Source of the DNA: Oscillibacter sp.
Lineage (GTDB): Bacteria > Bacillota > Clostridia > Oscillospirales > Oscillospiraceae
Assembly: GCA_009773995.1 (NCBI GenBank)
Contig: VSMY01000115.1
Span: 1-7,610, forward strand
Length of the DNA: 7,610 nt
Direction: 5' to 3'
The translations under genes and the position numbers were made by a program. Below the pieces are notes generated by a model, which was not told the DNA's origin, did no database searches, and saw nothing but the letters and a program-made list of their open reading frames with translations. This document shows, piece by piece, positions 5,895-7,610 of this stretch; position 1 is the stretch's first letter; the number at the start of each line of letters is the position of its first letter.

Positions 5895-5901
5895 CCTCCT
5901 T
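5895..5901 (-). promoter_or_regulatory. Ribosome binding site of the DUF819 gene
   Basis: AAGGAGG on the minus strand, 5 bases before ATG 5889, confirms that start. The 63-base gap upstream has no clear promoter; a TATATT lies at 5906-5911 but no -35 partner is visible. Co-transcription with the hydratases is likely. Confidence 0.75.
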
Positions 5902-5952
5902 ATTTAATATAGCGTAGTTTGGGGCTTTCCGTATGTGCGCTGGGACGGATGC

Positions 5953-6738
5953 TCAGACGATATGGAGATCGATCGAGCCCATATCCAAAAACTCCGATTT
6001 GATATAGTCCCCCCTTTCCACAGGCGTCGCGGCTGTGATGGCCCCGCTTAAAACAATGTCTCCCGCTTTGATATGCCTGCCGGTCTCCGCCAGGAGATTC
6101 GCGTAGGCCGCCACCGCTCTGGCGGGATGCCCCAGCACGGCGCCGCCCGCGCCGAAGATCCGGTCTTCACCGTTGACGCTGATGGTAACCCCTGTGGTGA
6201 TGAGGTCCACTTTGCGGGGATCGATTTTTTTCCCGCTGAGCTTGAATCTCTTGGCGGAGATATTGTCGATCACGCCGTCACAGAGCCGGAACTTGAAGTC
6301 GTGGTAACGGCTGTCGATGATCTCAAAGGCCGGGGAGACATACTCCGTCGCGTTCATTACCTCCACGCCGGTGAGGTAGGGCCCGGTCAGGTCGGCCTTG
6401 AGGACAAACGCGATCTCGGATTCCACCCGGGGGTGCAGGCATTCCCCAATGCGCAGGTCCTCCTCCGGCGCGAGCAGCATGTAGTCGAACAGGCGGCCGT
6501 AGGTGGACTTGTCCATTCCCATCTGCTTCATCTTTGCGAAACTGGTCAGGCCCATTTTTCCCCCGATCACCCGGTGCCCCTCCGCAAGCATCATCTCCTC
6601 CCGGAGAATCTGCGCCTGATACGCCTCCTCCAGGGTAATGCCGGGACGGCTGTCCGTAATGGGGGCCAGAGTACGGTTTTCTTTTTCCGCCTCCCATGTG
6701 GCGCGGGCCGCCTGTTCCATCCATCCGCTGTTTTTCAA
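5953..6738 (-). CDS. 2-oxopent-4-enoate hydratase / 4-oxalocrotonate decarboxylase family protein (copy B)
   Basis: This is a complete 261-residue member of the fumarylacetoacetase-like hydratase/decarboxylase group (MhpD/XylJ/DmpH types, about 260 residues). The start is TTG 6736-6738 because AAAGGAG sits 9 bases upstream; the first ATG, six codons later, would be too far away. IGGKMGLTS (58-66) is the conserved active-site loop with K61. PRVESEIAF carries the metal pair E106/E108, and AFEIIDSRY supplies the third ligand E139. GAGGAVLGHPARAVAAYAN and the ending GDIVLSGAITAATPVERGD are standard substrate-pocket blocks. Members use Mg or Mn to hydrate 2-hydroxypentadienoate to 4-hydroxy-2-oxovalerate or to decarboxylate 2-oxo-3-hexenedioate. 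Copy A starts 24 bases upstream; in aerobic meta-cleavage operons such pairs form a decarboxylase-hydratase complex. Which activity this copy has cannot be decided. Confidence 0.9.
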   Translation of the reverse strand: MKNSGWMEQAARATWEAEKENRTLAPITDSRPGITLEEAYQAQILREEMMLAEGHRVIGGKMGLTSFAKMKQMGMDKSTYGRLFDYMLLAPEEDLRIGECLHPRVESEIAFVLKADLTGPYLTGVEVMNATEYVSPAFEIIDSRYHDFKFRLCDGVIDNISAKRFKLSGKKIDPRKVDLITTGVTISVNGEDRIFGAGGAVLGHPARAVAAYANLLAETGRHIKAGDIVLSGAITAATPVERGDYIKSEFLDMGSIDLHIV

Positions 6739-6762
6739 TGTGGCTTTCTCCTTTCTTTGCGG

Positions 6763-7551
6763 TCATTCAAAATGGACGCTTACTGTCCCGAACTTTCCAA
6801 AATCAGCCATGAAGCTGTCTCCCGGACGGGCGGGCATCGCCGCGACTACCGATCCCGCCAGCACAAACTCTCCCGCCTCCAGGGGTTCCCCCAGGGCCAC
6901 CATTTTGTTTGCCAGCCAGACGATGCCGTTGGTGGCGTCGCCCATAACCGCCGCCCCGGAACTGGCGCACTCCTGCCGCCCGTTTTTGTACACCACTACC
7001 CCCGCGTTCCGCATGTCCACCTCGTCCGGGTACAGCGGAATATCTCCCAGAGTATAGCCGGCAAAGGCCGCGTTGTCCGCAATGCTGTCAAAGACCTTCA
7101 GCCCTTCCATATCCGCGCGGTTGTCAATCAGCTCCAGAGCGCACACGATAAACTCGGTAGCCTCCAGAACGTCTTCCCGTGTTATGTCTAGTTTGTCCAG
7201 TTCCTTTTTAAGCTTGTACGCAAATTCCACCTCCACCCGCGGGATGATGAAATCCGCGGTCCGCAGGGTCCCGCCGTTTGGAAAATAGTCATTGAAATAG
7301 ATCGACCCGTAATCCGGTTCATTGATGTTTACCAGGTCCCGCATAGCCTTGCTGGTCAGTCCGATTTTGCGTCCGGCTCGGACATAACCGGCTTTTTGAA
7401 ATTCGACAAGCATGTGCTTTTGAATTTCGTAGGCGTCTTCATAATCGATTCCCGGCCACTGTTTTGATATTGTAGGAATTGGTTTCGCCTTTTTCAGGGC
7501 TTGAAACAGAGCAACTCCCAAGTCCTTTTTTGCCTTTTCCGGTAGATCCAC
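6763..7551 (-). CDS. 2-oxopent-4-enoate hydratase / 4-oxalocrotonate decarboxylase family protein (copy A)
   Basis: This is a complete 262-residue paralogue of the following gene, read from GTG 7549-7551 with GAGGG 7 bases upstream. Matching landmarks are AGRKIGLTSKAM (59-70, K62), PRVEVEFAY with the metal-binding pair E107/E109, and ALELIDNR with E140. The C-terminal pocket has SSGAAVMGDATNGIVWLANKM and GEFVLAGSVVAAMPARPGD. The region before the active-site loop (KQWPGIDYEDAYEIQ) is typical of the family. By eye the two copies are clearly diverged, so they are not a recent duplication and probably have different tasks, one decarboxylating and one hydrating. The gene heads the minus-strand block in this window; its promoter area runs into the doubtful right edge. 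Either family activity, or action on a related 2-oxo-enoate, remains possible. Confidence 0.9.
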   Translation of the reverse strand: MDLPEKAKKDLGVALFQALKKAKPIPTISKQWPGIDYEDAYEIQKHMLVEFQKAGYVRAGRKIGLTSKAMRDLVNINEPDYGSIYFNDYFPNGGTLRTADFIIPRVEVEFAYKLKKELDKLDITREDVLEATEFIVCALELIDNRADMEGLKVFDSIADNAAFAGYTLGDIPLYPDEVDMRNAGVVVYKNGRQECASSGAAVMGDATNGIVWLANKMVALGEPLEAGEFVLAGSVVAAMPARPGDSFMADFGKFGTVSVHFE

Positions 7552-7570
7552 AATTTCACCCTCTTTTTTG

Positions 7571-7585
7571 TGCTATAATATAGCA
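7571..7585. promoter_or_regulatory. Perfect palindrome TGCTATA-A-TATAGCA upstream of hydratase copy A
   Basis: This 7-bp inverted repeat around a single central base lies 20 bases before the GTG start and holds a TATATT that could be a -10 box (7577-7582). The 9-mer GCTATATTA inside it recurs on the same strand before the DUF819 gene (5905-5913). It could be an operator over a promoter. The expected -35 position falls inside adapter-like sequence and cannot be assessed. Confidence 0.4.
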
Positions 7586-7592
7586 TGATATA

Positions 7593-7608
7593 TGTCTCTT
7601 ATACACAT
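7593..7608. other. Tn5/Nextera mosaic-end-like sequence (probable adapter contamination)
   Basis: TGTCTCTTATACACAT is identical to positions 2-17 of the synthetic Tn5 mosaic end CTGTCTCTTATACACATCT used in tagmentation libraries. Only the C at position 1 and the C at position 18 differ (A in both places here). It sits exactly at the right edge of the window, where read-through adapter would be left at a contig end. Confidence 0.75.
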
Positions 7609-7610
7609 AT

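Noticed and set aside
6073..7191. Plus-strand open frame of 372 codons across both hydratase paralogues
   Set aside because: It is the antisense shadow of two intact enzymes with full active-site motifs and has no independent support.
884..7551. Assigning xyl/dmp/mhp gene symbols to the hydratase and tautomerase genes
   Set aside because: The proteins are recognisable only to family level and the aerobic pathway context is absent, so names implying specific reactions are not justified.
1..7610. CRISPR arrays, tRNA or rRNA genes, insertion sequences
   Set aside because: No repeat-spacer pattern, cloverleaf, transposase or terminal repeats were seen; the mosaic-end match at the edge is better explained as library adapter than as a real Tn5/IS50.

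Overview
The window looks like a chromosomal segment from a GC-rich, low-oxygen Firmicute, most likely an Oscillospiraceae-type gut Clostridium (Flavonifractor/Lawsonibacter-like). This is inferred from high GC in coding DNA, strong AAGGAGG-type ribosome binding sites, a DUF4250 gene beside a HIT-family gene, and an absence of oxygenases. No species is assigned.

Layout. Positions 1-720 (+ strand) hold the end of a cupin gene, a 58-residue DUF4250 gene that starts inside the cupin stop codon, and a complete HIT-family nucleotide-binding protein. Two hairpins with T-tracts (about 756-797 and 833-861) separate this strand from a block of eight minus-strand genes. In transcription order, from 7551 down to 884, these are: two paralogous 2-oxopent-4-enoate hydratase/4-oxalocrotonate decarboxylase-family proteins, a DUF819 membrane protein, an IclR-family regulator with its own recognisable promoter, a COG3964-type amidohydrolase, a two-domain (fused) tautomerase, a single-domain 4-OT-like tautomerase, and a flavodoxin-fold oxidoreductase with a zinc-ribbon-like insert.

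How the genes may work together. The 4-OT-like tautomerases and the paired hydratase/decarboxylase paralogues are the enzyme types of the lower meta-cleavage route (2-hydroxymuconate to 2-oxo-3-hexenedioate to 2-hydroxypentadienoate to 4-hydroxy-2-oxovalerate). No ring-cleaving dioxygenase is present. A metal-dependent amidohydrolase is there instead, with a candidate carboxylate transporter and an IclR regulator. The inference is a regulated catabolic cluster in which a cyclic or acylated precursor is opened hydrolytically and then processed by tautomerisation, decarboxylation and hydration. The substrate cannot be read from sequence, and the aldolase/dehydrogenase that normally finish the route are not in the window.

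The right edge (7593-7608) matches 16 consecutive bases of the synthetic Tn5/Nextera mosaic end. The last roughly 20 bases are therefore probably library adapter at a contig end, and the promoter of the first operon gene cannot be judged.
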